Assembly: GCF_022788655.1 (NCBI RefSeq)
Contig: NZ_CP084951.1
Location: 248,001 to 312,000 of the forward strand
Source: Sulfitobacter indolifex
GTDB taxonomy: Bacteria; Pseudomonadota; Alphaproteobacteria; Rhodobacterales; Rhodobacteraceae
Reading direction: 5' to 3'
DNA length: 64,000 bases
Shown here: in pieces, positions 26,815 through 34,981 of the stretch
Position numbering within the stretch: position 1 is the first letter of the stretch
Layout: each line of letters starts with the position of its first letter
The notes under the pieces: model-generated
Databases searched by the model: none
What the model was told of the DNA's origin: nothing
The model's input: only the letters and a program-made list of their open reading frames with translations
Translations under genes and position numbers: made by a program

Positions 26815-28025
26815 ACCGGATCGCGCAGCCAGCCGTCGACAAAGCGCAGTTGGCTCACCCCCGCGAGCGGTAAGAGCCGCTGTAACTCAGCCTCAAACGC
26901 CGCCTGCCGCCCCTTGCCCCAACCTGTGCCACGCTCGGGCCAAAGCGCGGTGATGCGCAACTCATCCACATCGCGATGCGCCTTCATATCGACGCGGCCC
27001 ACCATCCGGTCGCCCTGTAGCAGGGGAAAGACATAATAGCCGTATTTGCGTTGCGCTTCGGGCACGAAAACCTCAATCCGGTAGTCAAAACCGAAAAGCC
27101 GCGCGGCGCGTTTGCGGTCGCGCAAGGCCGGGTCGAAGGGGCTGAGGACGCGAAGACGCTTGGGAGGCTCGCGGGTGAGGGCAGGATCATTTGCCCAGCC
27201 GGGCCGGACAAAGGCGGGCCGCAGGCTGCTGTCGGCGGCCTCAATGTTGATTTCTTCCAGCCGTCCTGCGGTCTGTTCGACAGCACACCAGCCCCGCGCC
27301 TCGGCGGGAGAAATATGCGCCCAAAAGGCCTCCAATTCGCCCGCGGTGGCAAAGCCCAATCGCGTTAGTGCTTGATCGCAACACCAGTCAATCGTCTGAG
27401 TGGTATCCGGCGCATTGGCGGGGTCGTGCAACGCCGCTGGCACCACCCGTTCGGTCAGATCATAGCGTTTGCGAAAGTTCTCGCGCCCGGCCACCGCCAA
27501 CGCGCCGCTGCGCCAGAGATACTCCAGCGCGGTTTTTGACGGATGCCATTCCCACCAGCCCCCGCTGCTGCGCGGCTCGTCCCGGCCCACGTCTGAGGAA
27601 GTGACGGTGCCTTCCGCGCGGACCTGCGCCAGCACGCTTTGCATCTGCGCTTCGAAATCATGGCGCTGCCAATCCTTCCAGCGGTTCAAAAGCTTGGCCG
27701 CATCGCGGGTCCGTCGCAGGTGCCACTGCGGATAGAATTGCATCGGGATGACGGCGGCATCATGGGTCCAATGCTCAAACAGCGCGCGGTCTTTTTCGTA
27801 AAGCCGCTTGAGCGCCGCCGGGCGATAGCGAGGGCGGCGGGCAAAGAGGATCAGGTCATGCGCCCGCGCCACGGTGTTGATACTGTCGAGCTGTACGAAC
27901 CCCAGATCATGGATCACCTTGAGCAGCGCCGCGCCTTTGGCCGGACCCTGCGGCGGATCAGACAGCAGGTGTCGCGCCAGAAACAACCGCCGCGCGGCGC
28001 CATTGCCGAGCGTCGGGCGGCTCAC
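26811..28025 (-). CDS. YcaQ-like winged-helix DNA glycosylase family protein
   Basis: A 404-residue member of the HTH_42/YcaQ-AlkX family, whose E. coli member unhooks DNA interstrand crosslinks. Recognisable blocks are LGFVQLDSINTVARAHDLILFARRP (QxD active-site region near residues 44-46), LFEHWTHDAAVIP, and the C-terminal KYGYYVFPLLQGDRMVGRVDMKAHR. Its start overlaps the LacI-family gene stop by four bases, although the two functions have no obvious link. Confidence 0.88.
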   Translation of the reverse strand: MSRPTLGNGAARRLFLARHLLSDPPQGPAKGAALLKVIHDLGFVQLDSINTVARAHDLILFARRPRYRPAALKRLYEKDRALFEHWTHDAAVIPMQFYPQWHLRRTRDAAKLLNRWKDWQRHDFEAQMQSVLAQVRAEGTVTSSDVGRDEPRSSGGWWEWHPSKTALEYLWRSGALAVAGRENFRKRYDLTERVVPAALHDPANAPDTTQTIDWCCDQALTRLGFATAGELEAFWAHISPAEARGWCAVEQTAGRLEEINIEAADSSLRPAFVRPGWANDPALTREPPKRLRVLSPFDPALRDRKRAARLFGFDYRIEVFVPEAQRKYGYYVFPLLQGDRMVGRVDMKAHRDVDELRITALWPERGTGWGKGRQAAFEAELQRLLPLAGVSQLRFVDGWLRDPV

Positions 28026-29059
28026 CTAGGACGGCGGCGGCGCAGCGTATCGCCCAGCGATAGGGTCGGGGTGAGGGTAACCTGGGACGGCACTTCAGGG
28101 TCCGGGTCAGGGATCGTCTGGTTCAGGATGATCCGCGCCGCGGCTTGGCCGATTTCGTTCCGGCAAGCGTCCATCGTGGCCAATTGACGCGGCAGACCTT
28201 GCAGCAATTCGACATTGTTAAACCCGGCGAGGCCGATCTGCCCAGGGATGTCGATGCCCTGATCGATCAGGTGCAGCAACCCGCCCGCGCCGATCATGTC
28301 ATTGGAGTAATAAAGGAAATCGAGGTCTGGGGAGCGCTCAAGCATCTCTTGCGTCATCTCGCGCCCTTTGGCTAAGGCGGAACCGCCCGAATAAAAGGCG
28401 CGGTCTTCAATCTCGACCCCCGCTTTCGCCAGCCCTTCGGTGAAGCCTTCGAACCGTTTGCGCGCGCGGTGGTCGAGCGGCATTTTCGTGCCCATGAAAC
28501 CGATCCGCTCATAGCCTTCGCGCAGGATCGCCTGCGCCATCTCCCGCCCCGCGCGGCGGTGCGAAATACCCACCATCGCGTCGATGGGTTTGCCATCGGT
28601 GTCCATAATCTCAACCACCGGAATGCCCGCATTGCGCAGCATGGCGCGGGTGGCCTCGGAATGCTCAAGCCCCGCGATGATTACGCCCGAAGGCCGCCAC
28701 GACAGCATCTCATAGAGCACCCGCTCTTCCTTCTCGGGGAGGTAGTCTGTGACCCCCACAACCGGCTGCAGCGGTGTATCTTCAAGCACCTGATTGATGC
28801 CGTTCAGCACTTCGGGGAACACCATATTGCCCAGCGAAGGGATTACCACCGCCACGAGGTTCACCCGCTGGCTGGCCAGCGATCCGGCGATCTGGTTGGG
28901 CACATAGCCAAGCGCCTTAGCCGCGGCGAGCACGCGGTTGCGGGTGGCCTCTGACACGTCACCGCGCTTGCGCAGCACACGGCTGACCGTCATCTCGGAA
29001 ACGCCACAAGCATCGGAAACATCGCGCAGGGTCAACGGGCGTTTTGGGGGTGTGGTCAA
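28022..29059 (-). CDS. LacI-family transcriptional regulator (GntR-like)
   Basis: About 345 residues: a LacI helix-turn-helix (LTLRDVSDACGVSEMTVSRVLRKRGDVS, residues 9-36) with hinge YVPNQIAGSLASQR, followed by a periplasmic-binding-like effector domain (LVAVVIPSLGNMVFPEVLNGI, VVEIMDTDGKPIDAMVGISH). The layout resembles regulators of gluconate or ketogluconate use. A TTG at 29059 with AGGAA upstream is the best start; the frame to 29149 adds unlikely sequence. No sugar genes are adjacent, so its target is unknown. Confidence 0.88.
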   Translation of the reverse strand: MTTPPKRPLTLRDVSDACGVSEMTVSRVLRKRGDVSEATRNRVLAAAKALGYVPNQIAGSLASQRVNLVAVVIPSLGNMVFPEVLNGINQVLEDTPLQPVVGVTDYLPEKEERVLYEMLSWRPSGVIIAGLEHSEATRAMLRNAGIPVVEIMDTDGKPIDAMVGISHRRAGREMAQAILREGYERIGFMGTKMPLDHRARKRFEGFTEGLAKAGVEIEDRAFYSGGSALAKGREMTQEMLERSPDLDFLYYSNDMIGAGGLLHLIDQGIDIPGQIGLAGFNNVELLQGLPRQLATMDACRNEIGQAAARIILNQTIPDPDPEVPSQVTLTPTLSLGDTLRRRRPR

Positions 29060-29205
29060 TTTGGTGTTCCTGTTTGCCTTTTCTATAGTTAGCGCGAAGC
29101 AGGATACGCGATCAAGCGCTGCCGGCGCCGTGCTGCGACGCCGTGCCAAACGGTTGCCATTCTGCCGATGACATCATCCTCAGCTTGGGATAAACCGCCC
29201 CTGTC

Positions 29206-29282
29206 GGCCCCGTGGCTCAACTGGATAGAGCAGCCCCCTCCTAAGGGGCAGGTTGCAGGTTCGAATCCTGCCGGGGTCGCCA
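29206..29282 (+). tRNA. tRNA-Arg (anticodon CCT)
   Basis: A 77-nt cloverleaf. The acceptor GGCCCCG pairs with CGGGGTC, followed by discriminator G and encoded CCA. The anticodon stem GCCCC/GGGGC encloses the loop CTCCTAA, giving anticodon CCT, which reads AGG. The T arm is GCAGG-TTCGAAT-CCTGC. It is the integration site of the island that follows. Confidence 0.96.
29266..29282 (+). repeat. attL: tRNA-Arg 3' end core
   Basis: TCCTGCCGGGGTCGCCA, the last 17 bases of the tRNA gene, recurs at 38412-38428 with one change (A for the discriminator G). It forms the left boundary of the island. Confidence 0.75.
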
Positions 29283-29334
29283 CATTCTAAAAATCAATTA
29301 AAACAGTAGACTTGAGAGCTGGTGGGAACCGGAT

Positions 29335-29355
29335 TGTGGTGTTAGGGACACCACA
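29335..29355. promoter_or_regulatory. Hairpin TGTGGTGT/ACACCACA upstream of the integrase
   Basis: Perfect 8-bp inverted arms with a 5-base loop lie 25 bases before the integrase start. The GTGGTGT core also occurs near the other island end at 38312-38318, with ACACCAC at 38340-38346. It may be a recombinase arm-type site or an integrase operator. Confidence 0.4.
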
Positions 29356-29379
29356 AAGGGACACTACCGGAGCCTTGCC

Positions 29380-30741
29380 ATGAAATACATCGAACAACCA
29401 AAGGGGCCGGGAACTGCCTATCGCTTCAGAATGAAGACTCCTCTGACTTTGCGGGGCACGTCAAATCCGTGGGCAGAAGGCAAGCCTTTTGGAACGTGGA
29501 TCATCAGGCCTATGGCAGGTGAAAGACATCTGCCCAGCGCCAAGAGACTACGGGACATCTACTTGGCTGAGGTCAGGAAGCTGGAGGTCGAATATCGGGC
29601 ACGGCAAAAGTTCAGTCTGGAGAAGGCAGAGCTGTGGGCGGACGCGCTGCGGGCTGACCGTGACGCCACCTTCGTGCGCGACCTTATCTACGACGAAGCT
29701 GAGAGAGCACCCGAGAGCGACCGCAGGGCGTTTCTCAAGGTGGCTACGGCGACAACGCTACCGTTGTCTAAGGCAAAAGAGCAGTATCTTGAGGCAAGGG
29801 CACCGGGCAATTCCTACGGGAACAAACCTCTTGGCAAAACGTCGGCGAACGAGGTGGTAACGGCAGTGAACTACCTCTGCGCCTTTATGGGCACGACATC
29901 GGATGCTCTGTTCCTCGATGAAATCACCCCCGATCTGGTCTCGGACTTCCAGCACGAATTCCTCCCCGCGCAGACGTCCAGGAAGACGGGCAGGCCACTC
30001 ACGCCAGCTACCACAGAGAAGCTGATCACCATGCTTAGGGGCCTCTGGCGCTGGGCGCTGGCCAGACGAAAAGTGAAGCTAGACATTAATCCGTTTAATC
30101 GGCCCGATGACGATGTGCCGAGAGTAAGGAAGCAGAATGAGCCAAAGCGGGACCAGTTCAAACCAGAGGAGACCCGAAGGTTGCTTGCTGCGGCGTCGCA
30201 GGGCGACCGCATGGGTGATCTCTTTCGGTTGGGTCTGGTGACCGGTGCGCGGGTGACGGAGATCGCTAAAGTGACCGTTTCGGAAACCAAAGAAGATGGC
30301 TCGGTATTCCTCATCGCAGGTGGGAAGTCCGAGAATGCGAAGCGCGTGGTCCCCGTGCCCAAGGTCGCACAACCAATGGTTCAGCGCCTTCGTGCCGCTG
30401 CCTTGGAGGGAAACCACGACCGGCTATTTCACGCATTTCCTCTCAATGCGGCGACGGGCACAGCCAAATCGGCTTCCAAGGCATTCACAGGGTTGCGGCG
30501 AAAGGTGCTCGGCAGGGAGTCTGATGAGCGTCTCGCGTTCCATTCACTCCGCCATACGTGGAAGACGATCTCACGCAGGGCCGGGCTATCTATTGACGAT
30601 GCTCACGACCTTGGCGGATGGGCCGGGGTCAATAGAACGTCAAACCCATACGATCACGGGTTGAATGAAGGTGAACTTGCTCTTGCGCAAGAAAAGGTAG
30701 CAGCACTTCTGAATCATGAGGGCCACCTTGAAGGCTTTTAA
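29380..30741 (+). CDS. Tyrosine recombinase (island integrase)
   Basis: A 453-residue site-specific integrase. The catalytic set is visible: Arg291 in LVTGARVTEI, a lysine in the GGKSENAKR beta hairpin, His388 and Arg391 in FHSLRHTWK, a GGW box (a Trp in the usual His/Trp position), and nucleophile Tyr424 in NPYDHG. The N-terminal part carries an arm-binding-like region, and residues 130-220 a SAM-like core-binding domain. It should catalyse insertion and excision at the tRNA-Arg core. All catalytic residues are present, so it may be active. Confidence 0.94.
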   Translation: MKYIEQPKGPGTAYRFRMKTPLTLRGTSNPWAEGKPFGTWIIRPMAGERHLPSAKRLRDIYLAEVRKLEVEYRARQKFSLEKAELWADALRADRDATFVRDLIYDEAERAPESDRRAFLKVATATTLPLSKAKEQYLEARAPGNSYGNKPLGKTSANEVVTAVNYLCAFMGTTSDALFLDEITPDLVSDFQHEFLPAQTSRKTGRPLTPATTEKLITMLRGLWRWALARRKVKLDINPFNRPDDDVPRVRKQNEPKRDQFKPEETRRLLAAASQGDRMGDLFRLGLVTGARVTEIAKVTVSETKEDGSVFLIAGGKSENAKRVVPVPKVAQPMVQRLRAAALEGNHDRLFHAFPLNAATGTAKSASKAFTGLRRKVLGRESDERLAFHSLRHTWKTISRRAGLSIDDAHDLGGWAGVNRTSNPYDHGLNEGELALAQEKVAALLNHEGHLEGF

Positions 30742-30841
30742 TAAAGTATAGCGTAGTGAGCTTCGGCAAGATAGCTTACGGTTGTACATATATCAGCAAC
30801 CCTGCTTTCATAGAATATCGAATTATCAAGAAGCCAATTTA

Positions 30842-31357
30842 ATGAACCGAGAATTGTTGCACGCACGAATTGTAGGTTGGGGCTTTGCATTGGCGTTCGC
30901 AGGTGCAGTAGTCTGGATGCTCGGCCAAATTCTACCGAACCAATTTTCTCTATCTAAAGAATATTTCTTGATATTATTTTTTGTCTCAACCGTAATTGTG
31001 ACTGGTCAAGGCTTGGTGCACCATCTCGCACCCAGAGAGGTTGAAATCCCTGAACCGAAAGTCGTTAGGTTTATTCCTCCCGAGCACTTTCCTAACGGCG
31101 GTTTCGTAGTGAAACCCTCCAAATGGCTCAGCCAAAATCTAAGTTATGCGATAGTTTTGGAGCAGGAAGACGGCTACGAGCAACTGCTCGGTGTCGCGAA
31201 ATACGTGATGATGCAAAATAATGGCCTTATTCAGCTCATTACACTTGCAAGAGCCTCCGGAGGGGCCGAAATATGGAAACGTCTAGACGATGGCGAAACC
31301 GACCAGTTGTCAAAAGTTAGAGTGAAGATAGGGATGCCAGCAGATGTCGACGAATAA
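30842..31357 (+). CDS. Hypothetical membrane-anchored protein (island)
   Basis: A 171-residue protein of unknown family. Two N-terminal membrane segments (WGFALAFAGAVVWMLGQIL and YFLILFFVSTVIVTGQGL, residues 10-60) precede a soluble domain of about 110 residues. The ATG at 30842 is preferred because it directly precedes the first membrane segment; an upstream in-frame start at 30782 adds 20 unlikely residues. Its 3' end overlaps the next gene by 14 bases in another frame. Base composition is more AT-rich than the flanking chromosome, consistent with acquisition. Confidence 0.7.
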   Translation: MNRELLHARIVGWGFALAFAGAVVWMLGQILPNQFSLSKEYFLILFFVSTVIVTGQGLVHHLAPREVEIPEPKVVRFIPPEHFPNGGFVVKPSKWLSQNLSYAIVLEQEDGYEQLLGVAKYVMMQNNGLIQLITLARASGGAEIWKRLDDGETDQLSKVRVKIGMPADVDE

Positions 31358-31751
31358 GCAGGCGAAGGTCGCGAAGGTAGTCAGCAGATACAAGGTTGTT
31401 TTGAACGTCGGCGAGCAGGACGGCGTAGATATTGGGAGTGAGTATATACTTTACAGGGTCGGTGAAGATATTCTGGACCCAGACACTGGTGAATCTCTCG
31501 GTGCGTATGAGCAAATAATCGGGCGAGGAGTTATTACTCACGTCCAAGACCGCATTAGCACACTCGAGTCTTCGGAAATTAAAGATTCAGGCAGAAAGAT
31601 TGTGCGAAAGTTTCCGAAAAATCCCAGTTCCCTATGGGGGGCTATCGGGGGGGGCATCGAAGGGCCTTCTGAAGAGGTGATCGAAGAACCCGAGAAGGCC
31701 TTAATTCCGTTTAGCAACGCGGAAATTGGAGACTTCGCAAAGGAAGTATGA
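31344..31751 (+). CDS. Hypothetical protein with FlgT C-terminal-like beta domain
   Basis: A 135-residue soluble protein. Residues 5-60 (KVVLNVGEQDGVDIGSEYILYRVG, then DPDTGESLGAYE) resemble the small beta-barrel found in FlgT C-termini and similar proteins, where a G-V-x-x-G turn and a DP-x-TGE-x-LG motif recur. The tail is acidic. Its coupling to the membrane protein suggests they work together, perhaps as a membrane-attached complex; the function is unknown. Confidence 0.65.
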   Translation: MSTNKQAKVAKVVSRYKVVLNVGEQDGVDIGSEYILYRVGEDILDPDTGESLGAYEQIIGRGVITHVQDRISTLESSEIKDSGRKIVRKFPKNPSSLWGAIGGGIEGPSEEVIEEPEKALIPFSNAEIGDFAKEV

Positions 31752-32005
31752 GGTTTCGGGGTTCTGTTTCTTGCAGCGAAGAGTTCGAAGCTCCTTACTT
31801 AGGGCAGTGCACTTTCAACTAAGGTAGCGCATTTTTTGTTCAGTACCCTCTCCGGTACCGCGCTACACTATTTATAAAATGATGCGCGAGATAGTACCTT
31901 TCTCAGCTTCACAGCAAGCCGCCGTTGAATAGTTACCCACGGTCTAGAGCCGACAATTCCTTTCCATGGTGCACCATGGTCCATTAAGCGCTCTAAAAAC
32001 CTTGT
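31752..32005. other. Intergenic stretch with 16-bp palindrome
   Basis: No gene is seen. CCATGGTGCACCATGG at 31964-31979 is a perfect 16-bp palindrome between the 3' ends of two convergent genes. The rest is AT-rich with no clear terminator. Confidence 0.4.
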
Positions 32006-32488
32006 CTAACAGTTGTGGTCACGCCAAAATCGCTTCCACCGAAGTGCCCAGCCTTCTCTTACCATCGCGCAATTGATGTCGCCCACGACCGGCGAATTGC
32101 ACCAAGCAGCTGTTCGGTTGCCTCCAGCAGAACCGTCCGAACGGCAACGAACTGTCGGCCCGGTGACCAATATGTGCCCATGACGGCCCACCCCTCTAGC
32201 ATCCCCAAGAAATGCCACCAGTGCATCTCGAGCATCTACACCGTCTGCCTGGGGGCACGGGTGGCCAGACCGACACGAGCCGTCGATTTCTCGAGCTGCG
32301 ATGCCCGACAGCCGGACCCTTGGACCTTCCGCGCACCAAATAGGGCCATCACCATCCCAAACATGGGTTGGCGTGCAGACGAAAGCCTGACCTTCAGGAA
32401 TAATTGGCACATCGGCAGACGCGTCCGCTGGCTGAAGCGATAAGGCGACCAATCCGAGAGTAATCACCCTAAGTCCAATGCATTTCAT
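32006..32488 (-). CDS. Secreted thermonuclease (SNase-like) family protein
   Basis: A 160-residue protein with a signal peptide (MKCIGLRVITLGLVALSLQPADASA) and the SNase-like pattern: VWDGDGPIWC (first metal-binding Asp region), VRLSGIAAREIDGSCR (catalytic Arg and Glu region), and a C-terminal MVREGWALRWKRF. Several cysteines suggest disulfides, consistent with export. The family cleaves DNA and RNA with calcium. AGGA lies eight bases before the ATG. The usual second catalytic Arg is not clearly placed (CRSDGSAGGNRTAAWC), so activity is uncertain. Confidence 0.75.
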   Translation of the reverse strand: MKCIGLRVITLGLVALSLQPADASADVPIIPEGQAFVCTPTHVWDGDGPIWCAEGPRVRLSGIAAREIDGSCRSGHPCPQADGVDARDALVAFLGDARGVGRHGHILVTGPTVRCRSDGSAGGNRTAAWCNSPVVGDINCAMVREGWALRWKRFWRDHNC

Positions 32489-32694
32489 AGCTGAAGTCCT
32501 AAGTTATTTGGCCTGCAAAAGCGAAGAATAGGTAGTCTTGGTTCAATGCTATCGGAGCAGTGCAACTGTCCGCGTAATTGCAATTTAATTCAACGGGAAA
32601 ATCTGTCAGCCCATAATAGGCACTACCGCACCAGCGCACCCCCCCCTACCTAGGGGGCCTTTCCAGACCAAAGAAACCGTGCTGTTGTCTTCTG

Positions 32695-33099
32695 CTACCA
32701 AGTGATGTCGATAACCCTTCCGTCACTATGGTGGCATACACCCACTCCGCCCAGCGAGGTGAGCCCGGAGCTGTCGGCGTAGTTCATCTGACAGCGCATA
32801 GTTGAACCGCGATTGCCCAATAGCACGGCTACGAAATTCCCGCTGGTAGTCGAGGAAATCACCGTGGCAGTGTTCCCGCCTCCAAACACAGTGCCCACAC
32901 CGGTGGTCGCTCCGGCGTTTACAGCCTGCCCCGCAAAACTCTCTCCGTCGATGTTAGTTCGGTACGTATCACGATCAATACCTTGTTCATAATGGATTTG
33001 GACTGGTGTGCCCTCTCCACGTACTACGCCTTGCATAGTGCCCCCGCACCCTGCCAATAAAAAACTAAGTGCTGCGACTAATGCTAAATGGAATTTCAT
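32695..33099 (-). CDS. Hypothetical lipoprotein
   Basis: A 134-residue protein with a lipobox signal, MKFHLALVAALSFLLAGCGG. The mature part has a glycine/threonine-rich middle (AGATTGVGTVFGGGNTATVISS) and four-cysteine spacing in the C-terminal half (MRCQMNYADSSGLTSLGGVGVCHH). GGAGG lies six bases before the ATG at 33099, which decides the start over the longer frame. It probably sits in the outer membrane; its role is unknown. Confidence 0.72.
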   Translation of the reverse strand: MKFHLALVAALSFLLAGCGGTMQGVVRGEGTPVQIHYEQGIDRDTYRTNIDGESFAGQAVNAGATTGVGTVFGGGNTATVISSTTSGNFVAVLLGNRGSTMRCQMNYADSSGLTSLGGVGVCHHSDGRVIDITW

Positions 33100-33172
33100 G
33101 GTGGCCTCCTCTACGGCGTGAAAATCTCTCACAAAGATAGGTCTCAACCTTAGGTGGGCAATATTACGCAGT

Positions 33173-33286
33173 TGTTCACATGGGCATAGGCTGGCGAACA
33201 CGTCAGGGTAAGGCGTTTAACCTGTTCAAGAGGGTTGACTTATCCCTGTGAACACCCCATTCATTTGAACACAACTCAAGTGAACA
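33173..33286. repeat. Cluster of TGTTCA/TGAACA sites upstream of the serine recombinase
   Basis: TGTTCA occurs at 33173 (in the form GTTGTTCACA) and 33223. TGAACA occurs at 33249, 33266 and 33281. The outer pair at 33220-33289 forms a 9-bp inverted repeat, ACCTGTTCA/TGAACAGGT. The last copy touches the recombinase ribosome binding region. The layout fits a resolution (res-like) or operator array for the adjacent recombinase. Confidence 0.55.
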
Positions 33287-33296
33287 GGTAAGCACC

Positions 33297-33935
33297 ATGT
33301 CCAAGACGATCTTCTATGCCCGCGTTTCCACCAGTGAACAGACCAGCGACCACCAAGAAAATCAGGCGCGGTTGGCAGGGTTTGATATTGACGAAGTTGT
33401 TGCCGATCATGGCACCTCAGGCGTCACCACCAATTTGGCGGACAGACCCAACGGCAAGCGGTTGTTTGATATGCTGCGCGAAGGTGACGTTCTGGTGGTC
33501 CGTTGGGTTGATCGTTTGGGGCGCAATTATCAGGACGTTACGGACACCATCAGGGAGTTCATGCGGCGGGGCGTGATCATTAAGACGGTGATCAATCGCA
33601 TGACCTTCGACGGTTCGACCACAGACCCCACTCAGCAGGCCGTCAGGGATGCTCTCATCGCCTTCATGGCCGCAACTGCACAGGCCCAAGCGGAAGCCAC
33701 TAAAGAGGCCCAGAAGGCAGGCATAGCGTTCCACAAAGAAGCATCCCCTGAGAAGTTCAAGGGACGCAAGCCCACCTTCGACAGGGCAGCGTATGACCAA
33801 GTTATGGCCTTACATCAGGCAGGACAGGGTCAGTCCGCCATCGCCAAAGCAACTGGTCTACAGCGCAACGCAGTCATTCGGATTACAGGCGACCCTTTGA
33901 AGGTGGACGCGACGTTGACCCGATGGGGGATGTAA
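33297..33935 (+). CDS. Serine recombinase (resolvase/invertase family)
   Basis: A 212-residue recombinase. The N-terminal catalytic domain has YARVSTSEQTSDHQ with the nucleophilic Ser of the ARVST motif and the downstream Arg site RWVDRLGRNYQDV. It continues through the long helix (AFMAATAQAQAEATKEAQKAG) to a C-terminal helix-turn-helix (QSAIAKATGLQRNAVIRI). It is normal length for Hin/Tn3-type enzymes, which invert or resolve DNA between short sites. It is the second intact recombinase on the island. Confidence 0.92.
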   Translation: MSKTIFYARVSTSEQTSDHQENQARLAGFDIDEVVADHGTSGVTTNLADRPNGKRLFDMLREGDVLVVRWVDRLGRNYQDVTDTIREFMRRGVIIKTVINRMTFDGSTTDPTQQAVRDALIAFMAATAQAQAEATKEAQKAGIAFHKEASPEKFKGRKPTFDRAAYDQVMALHQAGQGQSAIAKATGLQRNAVIRITGDPLKVDATLTRWGM

Positions 33936-34031
33936 GGCGAGCAATAAACCCGCAACCTATCGATTAGCCCGCATCCTTGCCCAAATGAGGCGTCTGAGGA
34001 TTAACCCACCCCCAATCGATTGACCCACCCC

Positions 34032-34277
34032 CTAGCCATAGGAAGCGTTAGCATTCGACACGAATAGCTCTGTCAACCGCGCTTCCAGTCGCCACATCTC
34101 ATCTATCATGTTCAGTCCAAAAGCTGCCCCCGCCTTGACCATCGCGTCAGGTGCGGGCGTCTTTGTTCCGCGCGCACCTTCGAGATAGGGCGACCAGTTC
34201 TTTTCACGAGACAAGGTCAACAGCCTAGACGCTTCAGCGGGGTTTCCCGTTTGGCATCTCCCAGTAACATCATTCAT
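34032..34277 (-). CDS. Small hypothetical protein (island)
   Basis: An 81-residue frame from ATG 34277 with balanced protein-like composition: a helical N-terminal half (AEASRLLTLSREKNW) and LNMIDEMWRLEARLTELF at the C-terminus. A longer frame to 34406 overlaps the zinc-ribbon gene and is poor in sequence. It starts 20 bases from the divergent zinc-ribbon gene, so the two share a promoter region. There is no recognised family, and coding status is moderately supported. Confidence 0.5.
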   Translation of the reverse strand: MNDVTGRCQTGNPAEASRLLTLSREKNWSPYLEGARGTKTPAPDAMVKAGAAFGLNMIDEMWRLEARLTELFVSNANASYG

Positions 34278-34297
34278 AGATCGTAAGGACCACCCAC

Positions 34298-34981
34298 ATG
34301 ACGACCACCAAGAAACCGGCTGGCTCGCCCAGCGCGGCCCCATTGTGCTGCCCGCAGTGCAACGAAGAATTTCACCCCAAGAGGAAAGACAAGAAGTACT
34401 GTTCACCTAAATGCGCCAAGGCGGCGACACGCAATGCATCGCGGGGTGGCAGATCATTAGAGCAGAAGGTGACGAATGAAATCCACTACTGCCGCGCCCG
34501 TGACCTCGCCGACATGCTTTACACCGCCCCCGTCACTGCACGACTTGGCATCATGAAAGCGATGCTGGACGCAGCAACAGAGCACGACAGCGGGTTGCGC
34601 CGAATATTGACAGACCCAACCTTCCTCAAGGCCTCCCCAGAGACACCCCATTTGTTTCACCGGCGCGCACCGGGTACCTACAAGACCATCAGCCAAGCAG
34701 CGAACGCCTACACCCAGAAGTTCCACGGCATTTCTATCCAAACCTACCTCAAGGATACCCGTTCGGGGACACTGAAAGAATATCACGAGGTCAGCCGAAA
34801 AGTGGATTTCGGTGCGGTGCCGATGCTGACAAAGATCAGAAAGCCAAAATGCTGGCATCGGCCTCTGTCTGACGACAAGAACGCGGAAGCATCTGCGCAA
34901 CTTGCCTCCGACATGGAACGAGTGCAGCGCGCTGTGGATGATGCGCAGGTTCGTGCAGAAGGTCTTCTTGAAGCTGCGTGA
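34298..34981 (+). CDS. Zinc-ribbon hypothetical protein (island)
   Basis: A 227-residue protein whose N-terminus carries a treble-clef-like zinc site, CPQCNEEFHPKRKDKKYCSPKC (residues 18-39), as in small DNA-associated zinc ribbons. The remaining basic, helical part (residues 50-200) matches no family I recognise. AAGGA lies eight bases before the ATG. Its position after the serine recombinase and the paired divergent small gene suggest a regulatory or DNA-handling role; this is inference. Confidence 0.7.
   Translation: MTTTKKPAGSPSAAPLCCPQCNEEFHPKRKDKKYCSPKCAKAATRNASRGGRSLEQKVTNEIHYCRARDLADMLYTAPVTARLGIMKAMLDAATEHDSGLRRILTDPTFLKASPETPHLFHRRAPGTYKTISQAANAYTQKFHGISIQTYLKDTRSGTLKEYHEVSRKVDFGAVPMLTKIRKPKCWHRPLSDDKNAEASAQLASDMERVQRAVDDAQVRAEGLLEAA

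Noticed and set aside
32640..32658. C-rich palindrome CCCCCTACCTAGGGGG as terminator of the lipoprotein gene
   Set aside because: The loop would be only two bases and no T run follows on the reverse strand, so it does not fit a terminator.
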